Source: CAWABB01 sp963780165
GTDB lineage: Bacteria; Bacteroidota; Ignavibacteria; UBA10030; UBA6906
Direction of reading: 5' to 3'
NCBI GenBank assembly: GCA_963780165.1
Contig: CAWABB010000001.1
Location: forward strand, 1,860,001 to 1,924,000
DNA: 64,000 bases
Positions within the stretch are counted from its first letter, which is position 1. Each line of letters opens with the position of its first letter. Under the pieces are notes generated by a model. It was not told the origin of the DNA. It searched no databases and was given only the letters and a program-made list of their open reading frames with translations. Of this stretch, positions 32,763 through 42,162 are shown piece by piece. The position numbers were made by a program, and so were the translations under genes.

Positions 32763-33710
32763 TTGGCATCCGTCGCCATCATCCTTTTGAGTTACGGCCG
32801 CGCGCACGACACCATCGAGTGCATCCAGTCGATCGGGCGAAGCACATTCACCGACTATGACATCATCGTGGTGGATAACGCCTCGCCGGATGGCGCGGCC
32901 GATAGCGTCGTGTCCGCCTGCCCCCGGATCACACTATTCCGCAATGAGCGTAATCTCGGTTTCGCCGAAGGCAATAACGTGGGCATCAGGGCGGCACTCG
33001 AGCGGAAGGCACAGTACATCCTGATTCTCAATAACGACACGGTGGTTGAGCCGGACATGCTCGGCCGGCTCGTGCAGGCTGCCGGAGCACATTCCGGGGT
33101 CGGCGCGGTGGGGGCGAAGATCCTGTATGCCGACGCACCTGCGACCATCTGGTATGCCGGGGGGAGCCTGCATCTGCAGTCGGCCACGGCAGCGCACCAC
33201 GGCATCGGGCTCCAGAACACGGCGGCCTTCGACCAGCCGGCAGCATGCACATTCATCACTGGGTGCGCCATGCTTGTGCCCGCGAAAGTGTGGGGGCGGG
33301 TCGGCCTGTTCGACGCAGCCTTCTTTGCCTACCTCGAAGACGCCGACTTCTGCCATCGCGTGAGGAAAGCTGGCTTTACGCTGTGGTACGAGCCATCCGC
33401 CGTGCTCTACCACAAGGTCTCAAGCACGACGACCTGGGACAGCCCGGCCTACACCTACCTCAATCTCAGGAACAAGATCCTGTTCCTGCGGAAGCATTGT
33501 CTTCCATGGACATGGCTGGCGGGAATCCCTGGAACTGTCTATTATCTCGTTCGCCAGGTATCCCGTGCGGTACTGCTGAAGCGGAGCCGACCCGCATTGA
33601 AGGCCGTAGTCTTTGGTCTCATGGACGGCCTGAGCTCGGCCGGCGTCCGACACGGCGCCGGCCGGATGGGGGAGTTCCAGCCCGGCAGTCCACCATTCGG
33701 GGCCGCATGA
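32763..33710 (+). CDS. GT2 glycosyltransferase (rhamnosyltransferase-like), paralogue of the 26552 gene
   Basis: 315 aa. The start is a TTG at 32763, the only start codon ahead of the first beta strand (VAIILLSYGRA). GT-A motifs are DNASPDGA, LILNNDTVVEPD and YLEDADFCHRV. IWYAGGSL and TGCAMLV match the paralogue at 26552-27394. A C-terminal extension after residue 250 is more hydrophobic and may associate with the membrane. The stop overlaps the next start (ATGA). Confidence 0.85.
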   Translation: MASVAIILLSYGRAHDTIECIQSIGRSTFTDYDIIVVDNASPDGAADSVVSACPRITLFRNERNLGFAEGNNVGIRAALERKAQYILILNNDTVVEPDMLGRLVQAAGAHSGVGAVGAKILYADAPATIWYAGGSLHLQSATAAHHGIGLQNTAAFDQPAACTFITGCAMLVPAKVWGRVGLFDAAFFAYLEDADFCHRVRKAGFTLWYEPSAVLYHKVSSTTTWDSPAYTYLNLRNKILFLRKHCLPWTWLAGIPGTVYYLVRQVSRAVLLKRSRPALKAVVFGLMDGLSSAGVRHGAGRMGEFQPGSPPFGAA

Positions 33711-34843
33711 AACGCGTCGCACTATACAACGCCAGCTGGAGCAGCTTCGGAGGTGGGGAAAAATATCTCTGCGTCGTCGCCGACGAGTTGTCCCTCGACC
33801 ATAGCCTGGAGGTGCGGCTGCTGATGGATGCGCCGGGCATCACTCGCGAGCAGCTCCGCACGTATTTCAACCTTCCGCTGGAGCGCGTCCACCTCGAGCC
33901 CTGTCCGCAATCGGCGGTCCGGGCCCGGCTGCAGGCGTCCGATGCCTGCATCGTCATGTCCAACTTCATGCCGTATGGATGCCCCGCCCCCACGACTGCG
34001 TACGTACTTCAGATCCCGTATCCCCCGATCACAGCGGGCACAATTGCGGCGAACGTCGCCGCGCTGAACGTGCGCGAAGCCGGCAAGAACATCCTCCGGC
34101 TCCGCTTGCTGCGGGATGCGCGTCATGCGCAGGGCGTCATCACCTATTCCGGCTTCGTCGCCGACACGCTCAGCGTCAATCATCGTGTCCGGGCAACCGT
34201 GCTGTACCCGCCGATCGACGATTTTGCCTCGACCGACCGGAAGGAACGGGCAATCCTGAGCGTCGGCAGGTTCTTCCGCGGCCCGTACAACAACAAACGA
34301 TATGACGTCCTCATCGACGCGTTCAAATGGCTCTGCGACCGCAAGCTCAACGACGGCTTTCAATACTGGATCGCGGGGAGCGCGGCGGACGATGACGCAA
34401 CGAGGCTTGTCGTCGAAACCCTCCGCGAACGTGCCGCGGGCTACCCGATCGTGTTCTCAGTGAACGCACCGTACGACTCCCTCCGTTCTCTGTACGCGCG
34501 CGCCACGATCTTCTGGCACGCAGCTGGATTCGGCGCGGACGAGCGCACCCAGCCGGAGCGCACGGAACATTTCGGCATGTCCACCGTGGAGGCCATGTCC
34601 GCGTCGTGCGTCCCCGTCGTGATCAGAAAGGGCGGGCAGAAAGAAATTGTATCTCATGGCGAATCGGGATATCTTTGGGAGTCGCAGGAGGAGCTCATTG
34701 GCATCACGGCCTCCCTCATCGCTTCTCCCGGGCGGATCCAGACGGTTCAGCCCCGCGCACGGGAACGGTCGCGGATGTTTGACCGCTCCCACTTCTCCGA
34801 CGCGCTCCGTTCCTTCATTCGTGGACTCGGACTGACGGCATGA
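33707..34843 (+). CDS. GT4-family glycosyltransferase
   Basis: 378 aa from the ATG at 33707, overlapping the GT2 stop; the longer open frame is spurious. It begins KRVALYNASWSSFGGGEKYL, with a glycine-rich loop for the acceptor side. The donor domain has ILSVGRFFRGPYNNKRYD, and the E-x7-E motif is EHFGMSTVEAMSA. Its stop overlaps the YfhO start, continuing the coupled series. Confidence 0.87.
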   Translation: MKRVALYNASWSSFGGGEKYLCVVADELSLDHSLEVRLLMDAPGITREQLRTYFNLPLERVHLEPCPQSAVRARLQASDACIVMSNFMPYGCPAPTTAYVLQIPYPPITAGTIAANVAALNVREAGKNILRLRLLRDARHAQGVITYSGFVADTLSVNHRVRATVLYPPIDDFASTDRKERAILSVGRFFRGPYNNKRYDVLIDAFKWLCDRKLNDGFQYWIAGSAADDDATRLVVETLRERAAGYPIVFSVNAPYDSLRSLYARATIFWHAAGFGADERTQPERTEHFGMSTVEAMSASCVPVVIRKGGQKEIVSHGESGYLWESQEELIGITASLIASPGRIQTVQPRARERSRMFDRSHFSDALRSFIRGLGLTA

Positions 34844-37374
34844 GCAAGCACCGCAAACACCAGCACGCACGGGAATCTGAACGGCCTTCCGGCCCCGCAA
34901 CCCTTCAGTCCTGGAAGCAGGACGGCATTGCGATTCTCACGCTCTATATTATCACGCTCGTCCTGTTCAGGGCCATCGTGTTCGACAAGGCGGCGTTTGC
35001 TGAAGCGGGCGACACGGCCGCCGCAGTCGCTTATGAGCAGGTCGCGAAGCGAATCCAGACGGATGACGGCATCACAGATGTCCTCTGGGTCCCCTACTTC
35101 TTCAGCGGCATGCCGACGTTCGGAAATTTCGCCATCGTCCCGCGGGCCGTCAGCTACGCCCAGCGGGCGGCAGTGTGGCTGCTGGACTTCTTCTACCTGA
35201 AGGGACCGTGGACGTGGCTGGTAGTCTTCACTTTCCTGGGCGGCGTCTTCATGTATGCCGCCGCCAGGCAGTTGGGCTTTTACCGCCCCGTGGCGTTTTT
35301 CGCCGCCATCGTCTACATGCTCGGCCCCTATGGCGTCGGGTTGGCAGGGGAAGGCCACGGCTCCAAAATGATGGCGCTGACGTACCTCCCGCTGGTCTTC
35401 CTGTTCACACACCGGCTGTTCGAGCGGCGTGACCTCCTGAGCCTGGGCTTGCTGGCCGCGTCGGTTGGAACCCTCATGCTCGCCAACCACGTCCAGATCG
35501 CCTACTACGTCTTTATGGTTGTCGGCCTCTACATCGTGTACAGGTTGATCGTGGATGTCCGCACGCATACCCACGAGGTGCTCTCCGCTACCGGCATGTT
35601 CGTGGTCGCACTGGCGATCGGCTTCGCGATCTCCGCCTACAACTACCTCGCCGCCTATGAATATGCCCAGTACTCCATCCGGGGAGGAGGCACGGCAGGT
35701 GCAGCAGGCGGCCTTGCGTACGACTATGCAACAAACTGGTCGTGGCACCCGGCGGAACTCCTGACGCTCTTTGTCCCCGGGTTCTTCGGCTTCCGGCTCC
35801 CCTACTACTGGGGCCTGATGGAGCCGTGGACGGACTCGACCGTGTACGTCGGGCTCCTCCCGGTGCTGCTGGCAATCGTCGCGGTGGGCATCCGGCGCAC
35901 AGCCATGACCTGGTTCTTCCTCGTCGCCACGGTGCTCGTGATTCTCCTCTCGTTCGGCCGGAACTTCCCGCTCGTGTACGAGACTGCGTTCTCAGTTCTC
36001 CCGTTCTTCGACAAGTTTCGCGCGCCAGCGATGATTCTCCAACTGTTGCGGTTCACGGTAGCGATCCTCGGCGCATACGGTCTCCAGGCGATTCTCGACC
36101 TGCGGAACGCCGATCAGGCGCGGGTACGCGTATCGGCGCTCCGAACGGCCCGGACCGTGCTGATCGCGGCCGCCGCTCTGTTCGCCATCCTGCTGCTGTT
36201 CAAATCGACGCTGGCCGAAACACTCTCCGGCGCGTGGTTTGTAAAGGCCGGAGAACTGGAACAGTACGGGCAGCAGTACGGGCAGCAGGCCGGACAGGCA
36301 ATCGCACAGCTGAAACAGGTTCGGTTCACGACGTTCTGGAGCGACGCGTTGACGTTTTCGCTGTTGCTCGCCTGCTCGGCCGGTGTTATCCTGCTCTACC
36401 TGAAAGAGACAATCAAGCCCGCCCTCGTCCTCACGCTGCTCATCGGCATCACGGTCGTCGACCTGTACATCATCGACAGCAAGCTGATCCAGCCGAAGCC
36501 TGCTTCAGCGCTCACGCAGAGCTTTCCGCGGGACGAGACCATCACGTTCCTGCAGGAGCAGGGCCGCAGCAGCGCGGAGCCTTTCAGAGTATTTCCTCTG
36601 GGCAACTTGTTCGGGGAAAAGACGTACGCCTACCACGGCATTCAGTCGATCGGAGGATACAGTCCGGCGAAGCTGAAGATCTACCAGGCGCTGCTCGATT
36701 CATGTTTGTACCACGGCACCAGCCCGACCTTTCCGCTGAACATGAACGTGGTCGACATGTTGAATGTCCGATACCTCGTCGTGCCGGGCCGGCTGCCGGA
36801 AGGCATGTTTCCCATTGCACATGTGAACGGCGCCCAGCGGACGGTCACCTATGCAAACCCGACAGCGTTGCCGCGCGCGATGCTGGTCGGGAACGCGATC
36901 ACGGCGAGCACCGACCGGGAGGTGTACAATCTCCTCAACTCCTCGACGTTCAATCCTCGCACAACGGCGGTCGTTCAGGGAACGGCGCCCATAGACATCG
37001 CGCCTCCTGCGCCCGGAGACGGCGTGCGTGTGACGAAGTACGGCGCGCACCGGATCGTCCTGGAATCACGGGCCACGTCGCCGGCGCTGCTGGTGTTGAG
37101 TGAGATTTACTACCCGGCCGGCTGGAAGGCCACGGTCGACGGTGCTGAGACCGAAATCCTCCGGACGAATTCCGTGCTTCGATCGGTCCGCGTCCCGGCG
37201 GGCACACATACTGTCGAGTTCACGTTCGCGCCACCGATGTACTGGGCGGGGTTGACAATCACAAATGTCGCGTGGCTCGCGGCGTTGATCCTTGTACTTG
37301 TCGGACTCTGGCGCATGCCGCAGGTGCGCGACTGGATTGCGCAGCGGTTCCGCCGACGGATCACCTCGGCCTAG
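34840..37374 (+). CDS. YfhO-like multi-spanning membrane protein (putative GT-C)
   Basis: 844 aa. About twelve to fourteen hydrophobic helices run through residues 25-560 and at the C-terminus (about 800-825), with a soluble C-terminal domain between (PFRVFPLGNLFGEKTYAYHGIQSIGGYSPAKL, then VLSEIYYPAGWKATVDG), both typical of the YfhO family. The first loop has FAEAGDTAAA and DVLWVPYFFSGMPTFG. In Firmicutes YfhO glycosylates teichoic acids; in FCB bacteria the role is unknown but glycan-linked. It is the last locus gene with an overlapping start. Confidence 0.85.
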   Translation: MSKHRKHQHARESERPSGPATLQSWKQDGIAILTLYIITLVLFRAIVFDKAAFAEAGDTAAAVAYEQVAKRIQTDDGITDVLWVPYFFSGMPTFGNFAIVPRAVSYAQRAAVWLLDFFYLKGPWTWLVVFTFLGGVFMYAAARQLGFYRPVAFFAAIVYMLGPYGVGLAGEGHGSKMMALTYLPLVFLFTHRLFERRDLLSLGLLAASVGTLMLANHVQIAYYVFMVVGLYIVYRLIVDVRTHTHEVLSATGMFVVALAIGFAISAYNYLAAYEYAQYSIRGGGTAGAAGGLAYDYATNWSWHPAELLTLFVPGFFGFRLPYYWGLMEPWTDSTVYVGLLPVLLAIVAVGIRRTAMTWFFLVATVLVILLSFGRNFPLVYETAFSVLPFFDKFRAPAMILQLLRFTVAILGAYGLQAILDLRNADQARVRVSALRTARTVLIAAAALFAILLLFKSTLAETLSGAWFVKAGELEQYGQQYGQQAGQAIAQLKQVRFTTFWSDALTFSLLLACSAGVILLYLKETIKPALVLTLLIGITVVDLYIIDSKLIQPKPASALTQSFPRDETITFLQEQGRSSAEPFRVFPLGNLFGEKTYAYHGIQSIGGYSPAKLKIYQALLDSCLYHGTSPTFPLNMNVVDMLNVRYLVVPGRLPEGMFPIAHVNGAQRTVTYANPTALPRAMLVGNAITASTDREVYNLLNSSTFNPRTTAVVQGTAPIDIAPPAPGDGVRVTKYGAHRIVLESRATSPALLVLSEIYYPAGWKATVDGAETEILRTNSVLRSVRVPAGTHTVEFTFAPPMYWAGLTITNVAWLAALILVLVGLWRMPQVRDWIAQRFRRRITSA

Positions 37375-37395
37375 CGGGTACATTTACCATCGATC

Positions 37396-38319
37396 ATGAC
37401 GAAGAGACGTTTCAGGCTGATTCTCGCCTCGATTGTGTTTGGGTTTCTGGTGTGGCTTTCCGTCGCCATGAGGGAACAGTATACCATTGCGGTGGCCGCA
37501 CCCCTGAGCGTGACCGACATTCCCGAGGGGTGGGCCATCAGGACTTCAGTGCCGTCCTCCGTGCAGTTGAAGTTTCGTGGTGAGGGGTGGCGGCTGGCGG
37601 GATTGCTTCTCGGCTCTCCTCCCCGGCTCGACGTCAGCTACGCGGCATCCACCTCCGACGTGCAGGTGGTGACCTCGGCGACCGTGGCGGACCGATTCGC
37701 CGTCCGGACCGGTATTCAGTTCCTGGGAATGACGCCGGACTCCGTGATCATCGGGACGGACAGGCGCATGACGAAAGTCATCCCTGTCGTTCCCGACCTC
37801 TCGCTTTCATTCCGGGAGGGGTACGGGCAGGTGGGGACCGTCATGGTCACGCCTGAAAGCATCGCGGTTGCCGGGGCGGAGTCGGTGATCGCGGGCATCA
37901 CATCCTGGAAGACCGAGCCGGCGATATTTTCGGACGTGAAGGCACCGATTGACGCGCAGGTGCCTCTGCTGCAGAACCCGGCCGCGCCGCTGACTCTTTC
38001 CACGGGATCCATCCATCTCATGGTCAATGTTCAGCCGTTTGCGGAGAAGACGCTCACGGGGATCCCGGTGGAGATCGACAGTGTGCCCGCCCCTCGGGAA
38101 GTCATCCTGATCCCGCCCCGCGTGGAGCTTGTCGTGCGGGGCGGCATCAAGCAGTTGTCGTCGGTCAGTGCGACCGATTTCCGCGTGGCGGTGGAGTACC
38201 GGGCGATCGAAGCGGACACTACGGGAGCCGTGCCGTACGCCGTCACGGGCCCCGAGGAGATCCAGATCGTTCGCCGGAAGCCTGACCGGCTGCAGCATAT
38301 CGTTCGAAAGCGCTTGTAA
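37396..38319 (+). CDS. YbbR-domain protein (CdaR-like)
   Basis: 307 aa. One N-terminal TM helix (about 8-25) and then three or so YbbR repeats of about 80 residues (PLSVTDIPEGWAIRT, PVVPDLSLSFREGYGQVG, IPVEIDSVPAPREV) on the periplasmic side. CdaR normally regulates the diadenylate cyclase CdaA and is encoded beside it, but no cyclase gene is present here. A TACATT element at 37379-37384 could be a -10, though no TTG lies at the right distance. pdxJ follows 17 bp downstream. Confidence 0.8.
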   Translation: MTKRRFRLILASIVFGFLVWLSVAMREQYTIAVAAPLSVTDIPEGWAIRTSVPSSVQLKFRGEGWRLAGLLLGSPPRLDVSYAASTSDVQVVTSATVADRFAVRTGIQFLGMTPDSVIIGTDRRMTKVIPVVPDLSLSFREGYGQVGTVMVTPESIAVAGAESVIAGITSWKTEPAIFSDVKAPIDAQVPLLQNPAAPLTLSTGSIHLMVNVQPFAEKTLTGIPVEIDSVPAPREVILIPPRVELVVRGGIKQLSSVSATDFRVAVEYRAIEADTTGAVPYAVTGPEEIQIVRRKPDRLQHIVRKRL

Positions 38320-38336
38320 GAATTGGAGGGATGCCG

Positions 38337-39047
38337 ATGCGACTCGCAGTCAACATCGATCACATCGCTACTGTCAGGGAAGCGCGCGGCGGAGAGGAGC
38401 CCGATCCGGTGACCGCCGCCCACCTGTGCGAGCTTGCCGGCGCCCAGGGCATCGTCTGCCATCTTCGGGAGGACCGCCGCCATATCAACGACCGCGACCT
38501 CCGGCTGCTGCGCGAGAGCGTCAAGACGAAGCTGGATCTCGAGATGGCCGCGGTGGACGAGATCATCAAGATCGCGATTGAGACATTGCCGGATCTCGTC
38601 ACGTTCGTCCCCGAGAAGCGCCAGGAGCTGACCACGGAGGGCGGGCTCGACGTCCGGGGTAATCGCCACCGGATCCGCGAGGTCATCCATGAGATGCACC
38701 GAAACGAGATTCCTGTGAGCCTGTTCATCGAGCCCACGATCGAACAGGTGGAAGCGGCACGGGAAGCCGAAGCCGATTTCGTCGAGTTGCACACCGGGAC
38801 GTACGCTAACGCGCGCTCGTACGGAGAGCAGGAAGCACTGTTGGAGGAAATCAGAAAGGCGGCGCGCCTCGCCCGTGAGCTCGGCATGGGGGTGAACGCC
38901 GGACACGGTCTCAACTACACGAACATCCTCCAGTTCCGCGAGATCGACGAGATTGAAGAGGTGAGCATCGGCCACGCCATCATCGCGCGGGCGGTCTTCG
39001 TCGGGCTCGACCGGGCCGTACGGGATATGGTCACACTGCTTCGCTGA
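38337..39047 (+). CDS. pdxJ: Pyridoxine 5'-phosphate synthase
   Basis: 236 aa. It condenses 1-deoxyxylulose 5-phosphate with 3-amino-2-oxopropyl phosphate, the last ring-forming step of the DXP-dependent vitamin B6 pathway. I chose the second ATG (38337) because GGAGG sits 7 nt before it and directly abuts the first ATG; the protein then begins MRLAVNIDHIATVREARGG, the family start. Conserved HLREDRRHI, FVPEKRQELTTEGG, ELHTGTYA and NAGHGLNY are present. The stop lies 2 bp from the stop of the convergent T9SS cargo gene. Confidence 0.97.
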   Translation: MRLAVNIDHIATVREARGGEEPDPVTAAHLCELAGAQGIVCHLREDRRHINDRDLRLLRESVKTKLDLEMAAVDEIIKIAIETLPDLVTFVPEKRQELTTEGGLDVRGNRHRIREVIHEMHRNEIPVSLFIEPTIEQVEAAREAEADFVELHTGTYANARSYGEQEALLEEIRKAARLARELGMGVNAGHGLNYTNILQFREIDEIEEVSIGHAIIARAVFVGLDRAVRDMVTLLR

Positions 39048-39049
39048 CT

Positions 39050-40375
39050 TCACTTTACGAGGAGCATGGCCCGGGTGGCGCGCACCGCATCCTGGCCCGG
39101 GCTTTCCTCGTACATTACCTCCGCCGTGCAGTAATACACTCCGCTCGCCTGCCCCGCCGCATCAAACCTCAGCGCGTGTCTGCCCGGCGGGTACATCGCG
39201 CGCGCGAGCGTCGCAATCTTCTCCCCCAGAACATCGTACACTCTGACAAGCACGGATGCGCGACGCGGAAGATCGAAGCTGATCATCGTTGAGGCGTTGA
39301 ACGGATTGGGGTAGTTCTCGAACAGCGAAAACTCCCCCGGGATTACCTGCTCCTGTCCCACGCTGAGCACCGTAGGGTCGATCGGTGAAACGGCGTAGCC
39401 AATCTGCCACGCGCTCTCCCACTCACTGACCGCCCCGTAGGCGCTGTACCAGAGGCGGAGCGAATCACCGTCAAGAACCACCGTGGCTCCTGCCATGCTC
39501 GAATCCCACGCTCCCGGTCCGCCAGGCGTAAAGACCGGATTCCCCGGATACCTCCTCCAGAGAACCCCGCTCTCGGAGGTTGCCAGCCCGATCTTCCCGA
39601 GTGGTTCGGAATTGTACAGGAGATGAAACACTCCCTGATGCAGATACACCGTTAGCGGCGTCACCCCCCGCTCATCCCACTCGCCTGGTGCGCCGGGACC
39701 AAGCACAGGATTCCCGGGGAACTTCGTCCACGTTTCGCCGTCCGTGGAATTCGCAAGTCCCATCCTCCTGATGGTTCCGTCATAGCCGGCATAGAACGCA
39801 TAGAAGATATTGTCGCGGACAACCGTGTGCTGCGCGCCGCTGACGGCTGACTCCCATGTCCCAGGCTCGACGGCGAACAGGGGGTTCTGTGGGCTGCGTT
39901 CCCAGTGAATTCCATCGGATGATTTCGCAAGGCCCCCTTTCCACGTGCTGCCGTCATGCCCGGTGTAGTACAAGAAGTACTGATCACCCACCATGATCAC
40001 ATCCGGATCGATCACCCACTGGCTGTCGAAGGCCGGGTAGTCATCCGTCTTCAGGACCGGGTTGCGGTCGTAGTGATACCAGGAGATACCGTCGGGCGAC
40101 GTGGCGTGGGAGACGGACCACCGCCCATCGTAGTATGTCAGGCTCGCGAACCACATCCGGTACCCCCGTCCCAGGGGGTCCTTCAGCACGGTTGGGGCAT
40201 ACTTGTACCGATAGGAGAAGGGATGACGAGCATCATCCGTGATAACCCGGAGGACAGGGTTGTCCGTGTGCTTCGTCCAGCGTATTTGGGATTCCGCGAC
40301 TGGCTGAACTGACAGCCACAGAGCAACGAGCATGAGGATGCGTCGGATGTGGTGTTCGATGTGGACCGGGCCCAT
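39050..40375 (-). CDS. Secreted five-bladed beta-propeller (GH43/GH32/DUF377-like) with T9SS sorting domain
   Basis: 441 aa from the ATG at 40375 (GGGGAG 9 nt upstream; the ATG at 40384 has it abutting). A signal peptide at about residues 8-29 is followed by repeated blades with the pattern GLAxSxDGxxWxRxPxNPV, ending in a WYSAYG blade: the fold of GH43/GH32/GH130-like glycoside-active proteins. The last 80 residues are a Por/T9SS type A domain (FENYPNPFNASTMISF, YDVLGEKIATL, GRHALRFDA). It is therefore predicted to be exported and surface-attached or released through the type IX system. The substrate and catalytic residues are not assigned. Confidence 0.85.
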   Translation of the reverse strand: MGPVHIEHHIRRILMLVALWLSVQPVAESQIRWTKHTDNPVLRVITDDARHPFSYRYKYAPTVLKDPLGRGYRMWFASLTYYDGRWSVSHATSPDGISWYHYDRNPVLKTDDYPAFDSQWVIDPDVIMVGDQYFLYYTGHDGSTWKGGLAKSSDGIHWERSPQNPLFAVEPGTWESAVSGAQHTVVRDNIFYAFYAGYDGTIRRMGLANSTDGETWTKFPGNPVLGPGAPGEWDERGVTPLTVYLHQGVFHLLYNSEPLGKIGLATSESGVLWRRYPGNPVFTPGGPGAWDSSMAGATVVLDGDSLRLWYSAYGAVSEWESAWQIGYAVSPIDPTVLSVGQEQVIPGEFSLFENYPNPFNASTMISFDLPRRASVLVRVYDVLGEKIATLARAMYPPGRHALRFDAAGQASGVYYCTAEVMYEESPGQDAVRATRAMLLVK

Positions 40376-40433
40376 GATGGTCATCTCCCCTTGCAGGGTA
40401 CAGGCGAAAGCGTCTCAGTGCACTTCTGTTTTC

Positions 40434-40462
40434 AATGTACCCCCGATATCCTCAGTACGCAA
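40434..40462 (-). promoter_or_regulatory. Predicted promoter of the T9SS cargo gene
   Basis: Leftward TTGCGT (40462-40457), 17 bp, TACATT (40439-40434). Leader about 50 nt. Confidence 0.65.
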
Positions 40463-40488
40463 CTAGGTGAGCGGGGGCACAAACGCAC

Positions 40489-40509
40489 AGGCCTCCACCA
40501 GGGAGGCCT
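40489..40509 (-). terminator. Hairpin terminator candidate of the etf operon
   Basis: Perfect stem AGGCCTCC (40489-40496) with GGAGGCCT (40502-40509), 34 nt after the bifunctional nuclease stop and just upstream of the next promoter. The T-run is poor. Confidence 0.45.
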
Positions 40510-40543
40510 CTGTTCACACATCAGGGACGCAGGACGGAGTGGT

Positions 40544-41128
40544 TTACCCCCGCATTTCCAGCTTTCTGATCTGGTCCCGCAGCGCGGCAGCCTTTTCGTA
40601 GTTCTCCTTCTCGATCGCCTCCTTCAGCTGCACGTGCAGCTGCTCCAGCTGCGACGGCTTCGCTTTGGGCTCCGGCTTCGGCTTGGCTGCCATGCCCGGC
40701 GGGGTTTCGGGCTGCTGGTCCTCATCTTCCTCTTCGGGCACGAACGACGCTTCCTCCATGACAGCCGACGCAACAAAGATGTGCGCGCCGTACCGTACAG
40801 CGAGCGCGATCGCGTCGCTCGGCCGGGAGTCGATCTGCTGGCTGTCGATATTCAGCTTGGCATAGAACGTCCCGTCCCGCAGATCGTCGATGATGATGTC
40901 GGTGAGGTCCCCGCCGAACGCGCCGATGATGTTCTTCATCAGGTCGTGCGTGAGCGGCCGTGGCGGCTTGATGCCTTCCATCTCGAGTGCGATCGACTGG
41001 GCTTCCGCCGCCCCGATGATGATCGGGAGCCGGCGATTGCCGTTGACCTCGCGCAGAATCAATGCATAGGCTCCGCCGCTTGCCGGACTCGTCGACAGGC
41101 CCAGTATGTCCACCAACACCTTGTCCAC
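40544..41128 (-). CDS. Bifunctional nuclease family protein with C-terminal UVR motif
   Basis: 194 aa. The N-terminal BFN domain (DUF151, about 1-130) begins MDKVLVDILGLSTSP and has LPIIIGAAEAQSIALE, DDLRDGTFYAKL and SRPSDAIALAVR. An acidic then Lys/Pro-rich linker (about 131-160) leads to a UVR motif at the C-terminus (LEQLHVQLKEAIEKENYEKA), a helical hairpin shared with UvrB/UvrC and Clp partners. Plant BFN proteins degrade DNA and RNA; bacterial function is unsettled. It is third in the etfB-etfA operon, 39 nt after etfA. Confidence 0.88.
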   Translation of the reverse strand: MDKVLVDILGLSTSPASGGAYALILREVNGNRRLPIIIGAAEAQSIALEMEGIKPPRPLTHDLMKNIIGAFGGDLTDIIIDDLRDGTFYAKLNIDSQQIDSRPSDAIALAVRYGAHIFVASAVMEEASFVPEEEDEDQQPETPPGMAAKPKPEPKAKPSQLEQLHVQLKEAIEKENYEKAAALRDQIRKLEMRG

Positions 41129-41167
41129 GCGCTCCCGTTCCCTTCTGTCCTCGAGCGGTCCCCTCGC

Positions 41168-42139
41168 CTACGTGCCAGCCATCGCCTTGACCCGGGCGGT
41201 CAGCTCGGGGAGAATCTCGAAGACGTCCCCGACAATCCCGTAGTCGGCCACCTGAAAGATCGGTGCGTCCTTGTCCTTGTTGATAGCCACAATATACTTG
41301 GAGGAGGACATACCCGCAAGGTGCTGCACGGCGCCCGAAATGCCGCACGCGACATAGAGCGTCGGCGCAACCGTCTTGCCGGTTTGCCCTACCTGCTCGT
41401 CGTGCGGACGCCAGCCGGCGTCCACAACCGCACGCGATGCACCTACGGCGGCGCCAAGCGCATCGGCGAGCTCCTCAATCATGCGAAAGTGCTCGGGAGC
41501 CTTGAGGCCGCGGCCACCCGACACGATAATGTCGGCCTCCGTCACGTCCGGCCGGCCGGATGCAACCTTCGTCTCCGTCACCACGGCACTGAAGTCCCCG
41601 ACGCCAAGCTGCACCGTCGCCGTCTCGACTGTCGCGGTGCCGGGGCCGGGCGTTGCGGTGAACACGTTCGGCCTGAGCGTCAGGACCTTGACGGGAGTCT
41701 CGACCGTCACATCCACAAGCGCTTTCCCTGCGAAGACCGGCCGCGTGCACACGATGGATGCGCCGTCAAGCGCGAGGGCAACGCAATCCGCCGCAAGTCC
41801 GGCACCCAGCTTCACTGCGACGCGCGGCGCAAGGTCCTTGCCCGTCTGGCTCGCGGAGAGCACCACGACGTCGGCGCCTTCGCGCTGTGCGATCTCGGCG
41901 ATCACCTTCGCGACGGCCGTATTCGAATGGCGCGCGAGGTCCGGCTGGTCCACCACGATCACCCGACCGACGCCGTACGCGCCGAGCTCAGCGGCTTTCG
42001 CGGCAACGCCGCTGCCGACAACGAGCCCCGTGCAGGTGCCGCCCGCCTTCGAGGCCAGGCCTGCCGCCGCCTGTGCCGCTTCCAACGAGGATTTCTTGAT
42101 GACGCCGTCACGCTGTTCTGCAAATGCCAGAATCTTCAT
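41168..42139 (-). CDS. etfA: Electron transfer flavoprotein, alpha subunit
   Basis: 323 aa. It pairs with EtfB to carry electrons from acyl-CoA and other dehydrogenases to the membrane quinone pool. The C-terminal FAD domain has the classic GRGLKAPEHF, VGASRAVVDAGW, QVGQTGKTV and CGISGAVQHLAGM with NKDKDAPIF. It begins 23 nt after etfB, the usual B-A order. Confidence 0.96.
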   Translation of the reverse strand: MKILAFAEQRDGVIKKSSLEAAQAAAGLASKAGGTCTGLVVGSGVAAKAAELGAYGVGRVIVVDQPDLARHSNTAVAKVIAEIAQREGADVVVLSASQTGKDLAPRVAVKLGAGLAADCVALALDGASIVCTRPVFAGKALVDVTVETPVKVLTLRPNVFTATPGPGTATVETATVQLGVGDFSAVVTETKVASGRPDVTEADIIVSGGRGLKAPEHFRMIEELADALGAAVGASRAVVDAGWRPHDEQVGQTGKTVAPTLYVACGISGAVQHLAGMSSSKYIVAINKDKDAPIFQVADYGIVGDVFEILPELTARVKAMAGT

Positions 42140-42162
42140 GGTTGGTCTCGTCCGGTGGGTGC

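Noticed and set aside
37356..37384. Promoter before the YbbR gene
   Set aside because: TACATT is present at 37379 but the hexamer 17 bp upstream lacks TTG, so only the -10-like element is supported.
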